Assembly (NCBI RefSeq): GCF_001556865.1
Contig: NZ_LSJY01000001.1
Coordinates: 1 to 64,000, forward strand
DNA: 64,000 bases
Origin: Sphingobium sp. CCH11-B1
GTDB lineage: Bacteria; Pseudomonadota; Alphaproteobacteria; Sphingomonadales; Sphingomonadaceae
Direction of reading: 5' to 3'
The position numbers and the translations under genes were made by a program. Shown piece by piece: positions 18,303 through 28,074 of this stretch. Under the pieces are notes generated by a model. It made no database searches. It saw nothing but the letters and a program-made list of their open reading frames with translations, and had not been told where the DNA came from. Numbering within the stretch: position 1 is the first letter of the stretch; each line of letters begins with the position of its first letter.

Positions 18303-21122
18303 GTGCGTCGATCCGCAACCGTTTTCCTGCTTCCCTTCTTTCTTGGCGCCGCGCCCGGCGCGTTGCTGGCACAGGAACGCCCGCAGGGTCAGCCGCAGGG
18401 CGGCGCTGCGACCCCGGATGAGGATGAGATCGTCGTCACCGGCCAGCCGCTGCGCGGATCGGTGATCGGCAATATCCAGCCCGAACAGTCGCTGGGGGCG
18501 GCGGACGTGCGCGCGCTGGGCGTCACCTCCATCGCCGAACTCGTCACCGAACTTGCGCCCCAAACCAACGGGACGCCGGTCATCCTGCTGAACGGCAAGC
18601 GCATTTCGAGCTTTTCCGAAATTCAGGACATCCCGTCCGAAGCCATTGCCCGCGTCGACATCCTGCCGGAACAGGTCGCCCTGTCCTATGGCTACGCACC
18701 GACGCAGAAGGTGGTGAACATCGTGCTGCGCGAACGATTCCGCGCGGAAACCGTGCAGCTGCGCGGTGGCACGACGACGCAGGGCGGGCGGGACAGCGGT
18801 ACGGCGGAAGGCGGCATGCTGCGCATTCGCGGCGACAACCGCTTCAGCCTGAACCTGGAGTATGACCGCGCCGCCGACCTGCTGGAAAACGAACGGGGCA
18901 TCGTGTCGGCTGCGCCCGGTCGCCCCTATGCGATCGACGGAAACGTCACGTCGACCATAGCGGGCGGGCAGATCGATCCAGCGCTGTCCGCGCTGGCGGG
19001 TCAGCCCGTGACGGTGGCTGCCGTTCCCGCCAGCGCGGCCGGCGCGCCACCATCCCTCGCCAGCTTCGTCGCCGGCGCGAACGCGCCGCAGATAAGCGAC
19101 GTCACCCGCTATCGCACGCTCAGCCCCGCCACGGAGAGCTTTGCCGCCAACGCCACCCTGGCCCGCGCGCTGGGCGGCGTGTCAGCGACATTGAACGGCC
19201 GGCTGCAACTGTCCGACAGCGATTCGCTCCAGGGCCTGTCGCAGGCGGCGCTGACCCTGCCGGGCGGCAGCCCCTTCTCCCCCTTCGCCAGCGACGTGAC
19301 GCTGTACCGCTATCTGATGCAGCCCGGCGCTCTGCAACAGCAGGTGCGCAGCAATACCGGCCATGTCGGACTGACGCTGAACGGCGGGCTGGGCAGCGGC
19401 TGGCAATGGTCCTTCACCGGCAATGGCGACCTGTCGATCACCACCACGCGCACCGATCGCGGCGTGGCGACGGGCGCGATCCAGTCGGCGATCGAAGCCG
19501 GCGACCCGACGGTCAATCCCTATGGCGCCTTCGCCGACACGCTGTTGGGCACACGCGTCGTCGATACCGCGCGGGCGAAAAGCCAGGCGTTGCAGGGCGA
19601 CCTGCTGATCAGCGGATCGCCCTTCGACCTGCCCGCCGGCAAGGTCACGACATCGATCCGGGTCGGCGCGTCGGCCAACGGCTTTTCCAGCCGGTCGCTG
19701 CGCGGAGGCATCGCCACCAGCACTGATTATAACCGGGAGATCGGCAGCGGCCAGATCAGCGTCGACCTGCCGATCACCAGCCGGTCGCGCGCCGTGCTTG
19801 GCGCGGTCGGCGACATCAGCGTCAATGTGAATGCGGCGGCACAACATTATTCGGACTTCGGCACGCTTTCCACGCTGGGCTATGGCCTGCGCTGGAAGCC
19901 GGTGGCCGCCGTGCAGATACTGGCGTCGGCCAATCAGGATCGCGCCGCCCCCACCGGCGCGCAAATCACCGACCCCCTGATTGCCACGCCTAACCTGTCG
20001 GTATTCGACTATGCGACGGGCCAGACCGTCTTCGTGACGCAGCTATCGGGTGGCAACGCGGCCCTGCGCGAAAGCGTGCGCGACCAATTCCGGCTGACGG
20101 CAACGGTGAAGCCGTTCGAAAAACCGAACCTGACGCTGACCGCCACCTATCTCAACAGCCGCACCCGCAACCCGATCTTCGCCTTCCCCACGCCTACGCC
20201 TGCGTTGGAGGCCGCCTTCCCGCAGCGCTTCCTGCGCGACGCGGACGGCAATCTGCTCCAGATCGACGCGCGCCCGCTCAACTTCCTGCGCGCGCAGAGC
20301 GAACAGCTGCGCTGGGGCTTCGATCTTTCGATCCCGCTCAAGTCGCACATCCAGAAAGTGATCGAGGCGTGGCGCGCCGCCGGGTCGAAGCCGGAGGATC
20401 GTCCCAAGGAACTGGACGACATCCGCGCCGTCTTCATGCGCGGCCGACAGCAGCAGCAACGGCAGGAAGGCGACGCCCCTCCCCCACCCCCGCCCGGCGA
20501 CGGTGCGGGCCAGGGCGGCGGGCGCGGCGCGAGCGCAGGGCCAGGCGGCGGCTTTCGGGGTCCTCCCGGCGGCGGCTTTGGCGGCGGGCCGGGCGGCGGC
20601 GGTGGCGGGCGGCTGAGCTTCAGCCTCTACCATACCTGGCACTTTACCGAGAATATCCTGATCGCGCCCGGCATCGCCCCGCTCGACCTGCTGAACGGGG
20701 ACGCCACCGGATCGTCGGGCGGCCAGCCCCGGCACGAGCTTCAGGCACGCGTGGGATACAGCAATAATGGCATCGGTGCGCGGCTGGGCGTCGACTGGGA
20801 AAGCGGCACGCATGTCGACGGCGCGCTGGGCGGCAACAGCCGGCTCGAATTCGGCAGCCTCGCCACGGTGGACCTGCGACTGTTCGCCAATTTCGGCCAG
20901 ATGCCAAGCCTGGTGAAGCAGGTGCCCTTCCTGCGCGGCGCGCGGGTGCAGGTCAGCGTCGACAATCTCTTCAACCAGCGCCGGGACGTGACGGACGCCG
21001 CCGGCATGACACCGCTGCGCTACCAGCCCGGCTATCTGGACCCGCTTGGGCGGAGCATATCGATCAGTTTCCGCAAGCTGTTCTCCCCCAACTTCGGGGC
21101 TGCGCGGGGATCGCGGGGTTAG
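18303..21122 (+). CDS. TonB-dependent receptor-like outer-membrane protein with Pro/Gly-rich insert
   Basis: A 939-residue outer-membrane protein. The signal peptide (about 1-24) is followed by a plug-like region starting EDEIVVTGQPL, with VILLNGKRISSFSEIQDIPSEAIARVDILP typical of TonB plugs, then a long beta-barrel ending in RSISISFRKLF. About residues 720-770 (nt about 20460-20613) form a low-complexity insert of Gln, then six Pro, then Gly repeats. The GTG at 18303 is favoured because a GGGGGG tract sits just upstream; a TTG at 18279 is possible. The substrate is unknown and no transporter genes are adjacent. Confidence 0.82.
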   Translation: MRRSATVFLLPFFLGAAPGALLAQERPQGQPQGGAATPDEDEIVVTGQPLRGSVIGNIQPEQSLGAADVRALGVTSIAELVTELAPQTNGTPVILLNGKRISSFSEIQDIPSEAIARVDILPEQVALSYGYAPTQKVVNIVLRERFRAETVQLRGGTTTQGGRDSGTAEGGMLRIRGDNRFSLNLEYDRAADLLENERGIVSAAPGRPYAIDGNVTSTIAGGQIDPALSALAGQPVTVAAVPASAAGAPPSLASFVAGANAPQISDVTRYRTLSPATESFAANATLARALGGVSATLNGRLQLSDSDSLQGLSQAALTLPGGSPFSPFASDVTLYRYLMQPGALQQQVRSNTGHVGLTLNGGLGSGWQWSFTGNGDLSITTTRTDRGVATGAIQSAIEAGDPTVNPYGAFADTLLGTRVVDTARAKSQALQGDLLISGSPFDLPAGKVTTSIRVGASANGFSSRSLRGGIATSTDYNREIGSGQISVDLPITSRSRAVLGAVGDISVNVNAAAQHYSDFGTLSTLGYGLRWKPVAAVQILASANQDRAAPTGAQITDPLIATPNLSVFDYATGQTVFVTQLSGGNAALRESVRDQFRLTATVKPFEKPNLTLTATYLNSRTRNPIFAFPTPTPALEAAFPQRFLRDADGNLLQIDARPLNFLRAQSEQLRWGFDLSIPLKSHIQKVIEAWRAAGSKPEDRPKELDDIRAVFMRGRQQQQRQEGDAPPPPPPGDGAGQGGGRGASAGPGGGFRGPPGGGFGGGPGGGGGGRLSFSLYHTWHFTENILIAPGIAPLDLLNGDATGSSGGQPRHELQARVGYSNNGIGARLGVDWESGTHVDGALGGNSRLEFGSLATVDLRLFANFGQMPSLVKQVPFLRGARVQVSVDNLFNQRRDVTDAAGMTPLRYQPGYLDPLGRSISISFRKLFSPNFGAARGSRG

Positions 21123-21171
21123 GCGATTGTTCGCGCGATCCCGCATGCGAAGAGCACTGCCATGTAAAATC

Positions 21172-21188
21172 AGTTGACTCAGTCAACT
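21172..21188. promoter_or_regulatory. Perfect palindrome abutting the MarR-GNAT start: likely autoregulatory operator
   Basis: AGTTGACTCAGTCAACT is an 8-bp perfect inverted repeat around one central base, ending 2 bp before the start codon. MarR-family regulators bind TTGACT-like dyads, often upstream of their own gene. The position would block ribosome access or transcription initiation. It leaves no normal Shine-Dalgarno, so a leaderless transcript is possible. Confidence 0.65.
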
Positions 21189-21190
21189 AT

Positions 21191-22123
21191 ATGGCGTTTT
21201 CCTTTGGCATGGACACCGCCATTGAATCGATCCGAAGCTTCAACCGCTTCTTCACCCGCCATGTCGGCGCGATCGACACGCGCTTTCTCGACACCGACAT
21301 CACCCTGCCCGAAGCGCGGCTGTTGTTCGAGATCGCGAAACGAGAGCCGGTCGCCGCGCAGATATTGCAGGCCGAACTGGGCATTGATCGCGGCTATCTC
21401 AGCCGTGTGATCGCCCGCTTCGAACAGAGGGGATGGATCAAGCGGGATCGTAGCGAAGGGGATGGCCGCATCCGCTCGATCCGTCTTACGGCGGAAGGGC
21501 GCACAGCGTTCGAGCAGATCGACAAGCGCCAGCGCGCGGCTGTCGCGCAGGATCTGGCCCCGCTTGCCGACCTTGAACGCGACGAACTCGTCCAGGCTCT
21601 GACGAAGGCGCGCCTCCTCCTCGATCCGCACGCGCCGATGGATGTCGTCATCCGAGCGGCGCGGACAGGAGAGGCCAGCCAGGTCGCGGCGCGGCAATCG
21701 ATTCTCTATGCCGCAAGCCATGGCTGGGGCCGCGGCCTGGAAGTTGTGGAAGCAGAGACCGTCGCCGCATTCCTGCGCGACTTCAAGCCGGGACGGGAGC
21801 AATGCTGGATCGCCGATCTGGCAGGCGTGATGGCGGGTGCCGTGTTCCTGACCGACGAAGGCGACGGAACGGCGCGCCTGCGCCTGCTGCATGTAGAGCC
21901 GTTCGCCCGCCGTCGGGGGATTGGCGACGCGCTGGTGCGCAACTGCATCCAGTTCGCGCGCGAGGTCGGCTATGACCGGATCATGCTCTGGACCCACACG
22001 GTGCTGGATGCCGCGCGCCGCATCTACGCCCGGCACGGCTTCGAATGCATCGATGTCGAGACCCACGACAAGTTCGGCGATCCCGTGCAGGGAGAGACGT
22101 GGCGCCTGACGCTGAGGGGATAA
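21191..22123 (+). CDS. MarR-family regulator fused to GNAT acetyltransferase
   Basis: A 310-residue two-domain protein. Residues 1-145 form a winged-helix MarR domain (LPEARLLFEIA, GIDRGYLSRVIARFEQRGWIKR, wing DGRIRSIRLTAEGR). Residues about 155-310 form a GNAT acetyltransferase with the acetyl-CoA loop VEPFARRRGIGDALV and the late motif ARRIYARHGFE. Fusions of this kind are known in bacteria, but their substrates are mostly unknown. The palindrome at 21172 suggests autoregulation. Start 21191 lacks a Shine-Dalgarno; MDTAIES at 21209 is an alternative. Confidence 0.9.
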   Translation: MAFSFGMDTAIESIRSFNRFFTRHVGAIDTRFLDTDITLPEARLLFEIAKREPVAAQILQAELGIDRGYLSRVIARFEQRGWIKRDRSEGDGRIRSIRLTAEGRTAFEQIDKRQRAAVAQDLAPLADLERDELVQALTKARLLLDPHAPMDVVIRAARTGEASQVAARQSILYAASHGWGRGLEVVEAETVAAFLRDFKPGREQCWIADLAGVMAGAVFLTDEGDGTARLRLLHVEPFARRRGIGDALVRNCIQFAREVGYDRIMLWTHTVLDAARRIYARHGFECIDVETHDKFGDPVQGETWRLTLRG

Positions 22124-22148
22124 GCAGCGGTGCCGGGGTCGATTGGGC

Positions 22149-24764
22149 CTAGCTCGCCGCGACCCTCGGCGCGGCGCGCAGGCTGCGCAGGTCGATCGCG
22201 CCTGCGAACTCCACGCCGGTGCGGTCGTCCCTCGACCAGCGCGCGGTCGCGTTGACGAACTGGTTTTCCGAGACCTCGATGGCGAAGAGCGTGCCTGCAG
22301 GCACGTTCCACAGCCCCTCGATCAGCGCGCCGGTGGCGGAGATGTTGCGGATGCGCCCGGTATAGACATGGCCGTCATGATGGATGGCGACGGTGCGCAA
22401 CATCTTCTTGCGGTCAGGCCGGCTGGATTTGAACCCCTCCGCGGACGCGGCCGTGCCGGCGCTCTGCTGGCGCGCGAGCACGTCCGCCATCGGCATGGGC
22501 CGTCCATAGACATAGCCCTGGATATGGCTGCAACCCAGCTGACGGATCAGGTCGAGTTCGTCCTGCGTCTCCGCGCCTTCCGCCGTCGTGTCCATGCCCA
22601 GCGCCTCGGCCAGGCTGACGATCGCCTTGATGATCGCGCTGTTCCGGCTGCCCTTCGCAGCGGCACCGCGCACGAAACTCTGGTCGATCTTGATCTTGTC
22701 GAACGGCGCTTTCTTCAGATAGCCGAGCGAGGAATAGCCGGTGCCGAAATCGTCGAGCGCGAGGCGCACGCCAATGGCCTTCAACCGGGCGAACATGGCG
22801 TCCGTGCCGTCGTCGTCGTTCAGGAAGACGCTCTCGGTAATCTCCAGCTCCAGCCGTTCGGGCGCTAGCTGGGACGCGGCCAGCGCGCCCATGACGGTGG
22901 ACGGGAATCCCGGATTGGCGAACTGGGTCGGCGACACGTTCACCGCCACGCGAATGCCGTCCTGCCACTGGGCGGCGTCACGGCAGGCGGTGCGCATCAC
23001 CCATTCGCCGATTTGCGCGATCAGGCCGGTATCCTCCGCGATCGGCACGAAGATCGCGGGCGAGATCGCGCCGCGCACGGGATGGGTCCAGCGCAGCAAC
23101 GCCTCGTAGCCGGTCACCTGTTCGGTCTTCGAAGACACGACCGGCTGGTACACCAGATGCAGGCCGTCGGTGACGAGCGCCTGACGCAATTCCTGTTCCA
23201 GCTGCCGCCGATCCTCCGCATCGGCGTGCATGTCCGACGAATAGAAGCGGTGGACGCCGCGCCCGTCGCCCTTGGCGGCATAAAGGGCCAGGTCAGCGTT
23301 GCGGATCAGCGCGTCGGCCGTGACCCCATCCTGCGGGGCGCTACTGATACCGATGGACACGCCGATCACGACAGCGGTGCCTTCGATCATATAGGGCTGC
23401 GACACATCGCTGATGATCGCCTGCGCCAGGTGGGACAGCAGCTTTGCGTCGTGCCCTCCAGGCAGCAGGATCTTGAATTCGTCCCCTCCCTGGCGACCGA
23501 CCAGCCCCTTGTCGCCCACCACAGCCTGCAGGCGCTGGCTCACCTGGCGCAGCAACGCGTCGCCCGCCGGATGGCCCAAAGAGTCGTTGACGCTCTTGAA
23601 CCGGTCCAGATCGAGCATCAGCAGCGCGCATTCGCCGGGCTTGCCGTGGCGGCTGGCGACTGCCTGTTCCAGCGACCGCAGCATCTGGATGCGGTTGGCA
23701 AGGCCCGTCAGGCTGTCATACTGCGCCAGCCGGGTGACTTCCGCCTGGCTACGGCGCATTTCGGTGAGGTCGGTGCCGGAACCACGAAAGCCGTGAAACT
23801 GGCCATATTCGTTGAACACCGGCTGGCCGGAGATGGACCACCAGCGTTCCTCGTCCTTGGCCAGGGCGGCGCAGACGGGGATATCCGAAAAGCCGGTGCG
23901 CGCCGACAGGTGGAAGCCCAGCGTCCGCTCGCCATCGCCCTGCTTCTTGTCGCCGGGCCGAACGATGTCCGTAATGGGCCGGCCGATCAGCGCGTCGGCC
24001 GACAGTTTCAACGTCCGGGCCAGCGGATCGGAGATGTAGGTCAGGCACCCCTGCCGATCCGTTTCCCAGAACCAGCCTCGACCGCTCCGCTCATGTTCCT
24101 GCAGCAGCCGGTCGGATCGTTGCGCGCGCAGTTCCCGCCGGTGCCGGTCTATTGCGTGCTGGCGGTCGTGCATCGCCTGGCGCAGCGTAGCGACCAGCAT
24201 GACGATGATGCAACTTAGGAGGAGCCCGATTTGCGCCAGGTTCGCTTTTCCGACAGCGGAAACGATCAGCGCGCCGGCAAAATAGCTGATCCCCAGTAGA
24301 CGGCGATTGCCGAAAAGACTCGCCGCGAGCAGGGAAACGGCAAATTCCGGCACGGCGGCCAGGAACAGCGCGTCGGTCGCCGCGGGCGGCTGTTGCGACA
24401 ACCACAAGCTGAAGGTCAGACCCGACAGAAAAACGGCCGGCAACATCGTCCAGTTCTGGAGATGGGGCTTCAGGCCCTGGAACCAGCCGGTCCGCGGCAC
24501 GGTCATCAGGACGACGTCGATCGTCAGCATGGCGGCAAAGATGCCCAGCGAAACCGCGCCGCCCGACAGCGGCGACAGGCTGAGGAGCAGCGATATGCAG
24601 AGTTTCGCCAGCAGGATGAGCGACCACAGGCGCGCAATGTACGTGAAGGCGCCGGAAATCCAGAAAGGGGAAACTTCGGTCCCACTCTCCGCGAGACCGA
24701 GCGCGACCATGAGCGTCATCGGACGGGTCGGCGTGTCAGTGACGGAGGCGCGCAGCAGGGACAT
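22149..24764 (-). CDS. Membrane PAS-GGDEF-EAL-PilZ cyclic-di-GMP protein
   Basis: An 871-residue inner-membrane signalling protein. About 30-200 contain five to six hydrophobic spans (MASE-like sensor). A PAS domain (about 235-345) begins GWFWETDRQG. GGDEF follows (about 360-520) with an intact GRQGGDEFKIL. EAL (about 535-785) has intact EALLRW, NVSPTQF, DDFGTGYSS and KIDQSFV. A C-terminal PilZ domain (about 790-865) has RKKMLRTVAIHHDG and RNISATGALIEG. Both catalytic motifs look complete, so synthesis and hydrolysis of c-di-GMP are each possible, with the PilZ domain as built-in receptor. It stands alone, convergent with MarR-GNAT. Confidence 0.93.
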   Translation of the reverse strand: MSLLRASVTDTPTRPMTLMVALGLAESGTEVSPFWISGAFTYIARLWSLILLAKLCISLLLSLSPLSGGAVSLGIFAAMLTIDVVLMTVPRTGWFQGLKPHLQNWTMLPAVFLSGLTFSLWLSQQPPAATDALFLAAVPEFAVSLLAASLFGNRRLLGISYFAGALIVSAVGKANLAQIGLLLSCIIVMLVATLRQAMHDRQHAIDRHRRELRAQRSDRLLQEHERSGRGWFWETDRQGCLTYISDPLARTLKLSADALIGRPITDIVRPGDKKQGDGERTLGFHLSARTGFSDIPVCAALAKDEERWWSISGQPVFNEYGQFHGFRGSGTDLTEMRRSQAEVTRLAQYDSLTGLANRIQMLRSLEQAVASRHGKPGECALLMLDLDRFKSVNDSLGHPAGDALLRQVSQRLQAVVGDKGLVGRQGGDEFKILLPGGHDAKLLSHLAQAIISDVSQPYMIEGTAVVIGVSIGISSAPQDGVTADALIRNADLALYAAKGDGRGVHRFYSSDMHADAEDRRQLEQELRQALVTDGLHLVYQPVVSSKTEQVTGYEALLRWTHPVRGAISPAIFVPIAEDTGLIAQIGEWVMRTACRDAAQWQDGIRVAVNVSPTQFANPGFPSTVMGALAASQLAPERLELEITESVFLNDDDGTDAMFARLKAIGVRLALDDFGTGYSSLGYLKKAPFDKIKIDQSFVRGAAAKGSRNSAIIKAIVSLAEALGMDTTAEGAETQDELDLIRQLGCSHIQGYVYGRPMPMADVLARQQSAGTAASAEGFKSSRPDRKKMLRTVAIHHDGHVYTGRIRNISATGALIEGLWNVPAGTLFAIEVSENQFVNATARWSRDDRTGVEFAGAIDLRSLRAAPRVAAS

Positions 24765-24833
24765 GGCCCTGCCTTAGCCAGAACTCCTTGCCAGAGAATT
24801 ACTTAGCAGCGAAAATGGATGGACGGGTTTGGC

Positions 24834-25946
24834 TCAAACGCGCATCGGCATGAGCACGTACAGCGCGGGGCTATCGTCACTCTCGCGGATCAGCGTCGGC
24901 GCGGCCGCGTCGGCCAGGTGCAGCTCGACGAGATCACTGTCTATCTGCCCCAATATGTCGAGCAGATAGCGCGCGTTGAAGCCGATATCGAACCCTTCGC
25001 CCTGGAAAGCGCCGGGCACTTCTTCCGCCGCCGTACCGTTTTCAGGGCTGGTGACGGACAGGGTGATGCGGTCCTTGTCGAGGCTCATTTTGACCGCGCG
25101 GGTCTTTTCCGTCGCGATCGTGGCGACGCGATCCACGCCATCCTCGAAACTGCGCGGATCGATCTTCAACAGTTTGTCGTTGGCGGTCGGGATGACGCGG
25201 CTATAATCGGGGAAGGTGCCATCGATCAGCTTGCTGGTCAGGATCGCGCTGCCCAGGCCAAAGCGGATTTTGCTGGCGGACAGGCTGATCTGGACCGACC
25301 CTTCGACCTCATCCAGCAACTTGCGCAGTTCGCCGATGCATTTGCGCGGCACGATGATGCCCGGCATGCCTTCCGCGCCGTCCGGGCGGCTCACGGTGAC
25401 GCGGGCAAGGCGATGGCCGTCAGTGGCTGCCGCCTTGAGCACCGGCTCCGATTCTTCGGACACATGGAAATAGATGCCGTTCAGATAGTAGCGCGTTTCT
25501 TCGGTCGAAATGGCGAAGCGCGTCTTGTCGATGATCTGCTTCAGCGTCTCGGCCGGCAGCTCGAACTGAGTCGGCAGGTCGCCTTCGGCGATGACAGGGA
25601 AGTCGTCGCGCGGCAGGGTCGACAGGTTGAAACGCGCGCGCCCCGCCTGGATCAGCATCTTGCCCTCGGCCGCGTGCAGCGACACCTGGCTTCCCTCGGG
25701 CAGCTTGCGGGCGATGTCGAACAGCGTATGCGCCGAAATGGTGGTCGATCCGGCCTGTTCCACCTGCGCCGCGACGCTTTCCACCACCTGCAGGTCGAGG
25801 TCGGTCGCCATCAGCTTGATCGCGCCGTCTATCGACGCCTCGATCAGCACGTTGGACAGGATGGGAATCGTGTTCCGCCGCTCTACCACCGATTGGACGT
25901 GGCTCAGGCTCTTGAGGAGCGTTGCGCGTTCGATGGTGGCCTTCAT
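24834..25946 (-). CDS. dnaN: DNA polymerase III beta sliding clamp
   Basis: The ring-shaped processivity clamp for replication. The 370-residue product has the family start MKATIERATLLKSLSHVQSVVERRNTIPILSNV, the ATDGHRLA block, LIDGTFPDYSRVIP, and the canonical C terminus PALYVLMPMRV. The start at 25946 follows AGGGAC. It is not linked to dnaA or recF (recF is 11 kb away), as is usual in many alphaproteobacteria. Confidence 0.97.
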   Translation of the reverse strand: MKATIERATLLKSLSHVQSVVERRNTIPILSNVLIEASIDGAIKLMATDLDLQVVESVAAQVEQAGSTTISAHTLFDIARKLPEGSQVSLHAAEGKMLIQAGRARFNLSTLPRDDFPVIAEGDLPTQFELPAETLKQIIDKTRFAISTEETRYYLNGIYFHVSEESEPVLKAAATDGHRLARVTVSRPDGAEGMPGIIVPRKCIGELRKLLDEVEGSVQISLSASKIRFGLGSAILTSKLIDGTFPDYSRVIPTANDKLLKIDPRSFEDGVDRVATIATEKTRAVKMSLDKDRITLSVTSPENGTAAEEVPGAFQGEGFDIGFNARYLLDILGQIDSDLVELHLADAAAPTLIRESDDSPALYVLMPMRV

Positions 25947-26130
25947 GTCCCTGTTCTGTCCGTTCTGTTGTAAGTGGCTTCTATGGACCCGGTCGAATCC
26001 CGCCGACAATGATGGATGCTTCTTCATAACCGCTGTTGCGGCCCCTGCAAGCGGGCCCTTTCGGCTTTTGAAAGTCGCCCCTGCCATGGCAAGGGTTGCA
26101 AAAGGGTAAGGCTTGCGCTTTGCCGGTGCG

Positions 26131-26619
26131 ATGCGCGCCATCTTCCTCCTGCCCATATGCGCCCTGTCGTTCGCCGGCGCGGCTGCGGCGCGCGATTCGC
26201 TGGGCATCTTCGACAGCTGGGGGGCCTTTCGCGACCCTCGGGAGCCGCGCTGCTATGCCATCGCACAGCCGATCCTGCCATCCGGCCAAACGCCCAAGGG
26301 CTTTGCCTCGGTCGGAACCTGGCCGCGCCAGCGGGTGCGGGGCCAGGTGCATTTCCGGCTGAGCCGGACGCGCAGGAGCGATGCGCCCGTGCTGCTGAAG
26401 GTCGGCGAGCGCCGCTTCACCCTGGTGGCGGGCCAGATGGATGCCTGGGCCGCGGACGCGCGATCGGACGCGCAGATCATCGCGGCGATGCGCTCCGCCA
26501 CAGGCATGAGCATCGCCAGCGTCGGCGCGAACGGGCGCGGCTTTGCTGACAATTATGCGCTGCGCGGCGCGGCCACCGCAATCGATGCCGCGGCGCTGGG
26601 CTGCGCGCGGCTGCGCTGA
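26131..26619 (+). CDS. Secreted IalB-like protein
   Basis: A 162-residue exported protein. The signal peptide is [20 protein letters not shown], and the mature part begins [26 protein letters not shown]. This pattern, with a Trp-centred start, an early Cys and a final Cys (ALGCARLR), resembles the invasion-associated locus B family of alphaproteobacteria, which is periplasmic and of unclear function. The ATG at 26131 is chosen because it gives a clean signal peptide; a TTG at 26113 has AGGG nearby and cannot be excluded. It lies 35 bp upstream of rlmN on the same strand. Confidence 0.65.
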   Translation: MRAIFLLPICALSFAGAAAARDSLGIFDSWGAFRDPREPRCYAIAQPILPSGQTPKGFASVGTWPRQRVRGQVHFRLSRTRRSDAPVLLKVGERRFTLVAGQMDAWAADARSDAQIIAAMRSATGMSIASVGANGRGFADNYALRGAATAIDAAALGCARLR

Positions 26620-26654
26620 CGCGAGACGCCTTTAAAAAAGCCGCGAAATCGACT

Positions 26655-27929
26655 ATGTGCGCGGCCATGCAGACATCCGCCAGCCCCCTGATGCCGATTC
26701 CCGGCGCTATCGATCCTGTGCCCGTGCCGCGCGCCGTCACCCCGCGCGAAGACGGTCGCACCGACCTGATGGGTCTGTCGCGTCCGCAGATAAAGGCGGC
26801 GTTCGAGGAAGCCGGGCTGGATGCCAAAGCCGCCAAGCTGCGCTCCAAGCAGGTATTCCACTGGCTCTATCATCGCGGCGTCACCGATTTCGAGTCGATG
26901 ACCGACCTTGCCAAGCCGATGCGCGGCTGGATGGCGGAGCGGTTCGTCGTCGGCCGGCCCGAGGTGGTGGAGGCGCAGGTGTCGAGCGACGGCACGCGCA
27001 AATGGCTGCTCCGCTCCGACGACGGGCAGGATTATGAGATGGTGTTCATCCCCGACGCGGACCGGGGGACGCTGTGCGTTTCCAGCCAGGTCGGCTGCAC
27101 CCTGAACTGCAGCTTCTGCCACACCGGGACCATGCGACTCGTCCGCAACCTGACGCCGGGCGAAATCGTGGGTCAGGTGATGCTGGCGCGCGACGCGCTG
27201 GGCGAATGGCCAAAGGGCAGCATGGCATCGGCCAATGATGACGAGGAAAGCGACGAGGCGTCGCACTATACCTCCGACGGGCGGATGCTGACCAATATCG
27301 TGATGATGGGCATGGGCGAGCCGCTGTATAATTTCGACCATGTGCGCGATGCGCTCAAGGTCGTGATGGACGGCGACGGCCTTGCGCTGTCGAAGCGGCG
27401 CATCACCCTGTCCACCTCCGGCGTCATCCCGATGATGGCGCGCGCGGGTGAGGAAATCGGCGTCAACCTGGCTGTCTCGCTCCATGGCGTGACCAAGGCT
27501 GTGCGCGACGAGCTTGTGCCCTTGAACCGCAAGTTCGGGATCGAGGAGCTTCTCGCCGCCTGCGCCGCCTATCCGGGCGCGAACAATGCCCGGCGCATCA
27601 CGTTCGAATATGTGATGATCAAGGACAAGAACGACAGCGACGAGGATGCGCGCGAGCTGGTCCGCCTGCTGCGCCACTACAAGCTGCCGGCGAAGGTCAA
27701 CCTCATCCCCTTCAATCCCTGGCCGGGCACCGACTATGAATGTTCGACGCCCGAGAGGATCCGGCGCTTTTCCGACATCGTGTTCGAAGGCGGCATCAGC
27801 GCGCCGGTCCGCACGCCGCGCGGCCGCGACATCATGGCTGCGTGCGGACAGCTGAAATCCGCCAGCGAGAAGAAGAGCAAGGCCGAGATGAAGCGCCTTG
27901 CCGAGGAGAAGCAGGCCGCGCTCGGCTGA
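26655..27929 (+). CDS. rlmN: Dual-specificity 23S rRNA A2503 / tRNA methyltransferase RlmN
   Basis: A radical-SAM enzyme that makes 2-methyladenosine at A2503 of 23S rRNA and A37 of some tRNAs. The 424-residue product carries the 4Fe-4S motif [11 protein letters not shown], preceded by CVSSQVG. Other landmarks are [40 protein letters not shown] and the late catalytic Cys in MAACGQL. Relative to typical RlmN (about 380) it has an N-terminal extension and an acidic insert (NDDEESDEA). The start at 26655 is uncertain; ATG 26667 is 4 codons later. Confidence 0.95.
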   Translation: MCAAMQTSASPLMPIPGAIDPVPVPRAVTPREDGRTDLMGLSRPQIKAAFEEAGLDAKAAKLRSKQVFHWLYHRGVTDFESMTDLAKPMRGWMAERFVVGRPEVVEAQVSSDGTRKWLLRSDDGQDYEMVFIPDADRGTLCVSSQVGCTLNCSFCHTGTMRLVRNLTPGEIVGQVMLARDALGEWPKGSMASANDDEESDEASHYTSDGRMLTNIVMMGMGEPLYNFDHVRDALKVVMDGDGLALSKRRITLSTSGVIPMMARAGEEIGVNLAVSLHGVTKAVRDELVPLNRKFGIEELLAACAAYPGANNARRITFEYVMIKDKNDSDEDARELVRLLRHYKLPAKVNLIPFNPWPGTDYECSTPERIRRFSDIVFEGGISAPVRTPRGRDIMAACGQLKSASEKKSKAEMKRLAEEKQAALG

Positions 27930-28074
27930 TCGGCCTTTCGTGGGCGTCTTGACCTCCTCGGGAAAACCCGGCCTTAGCGAAACGGACGTGCGGGGATTTC
28001 AAGAAGGAAACCCGTACGCCGGAACAGGGTGACGCACGGGGCGGCTTCCTCTTCCACATACCGGGCCCGCGTCT

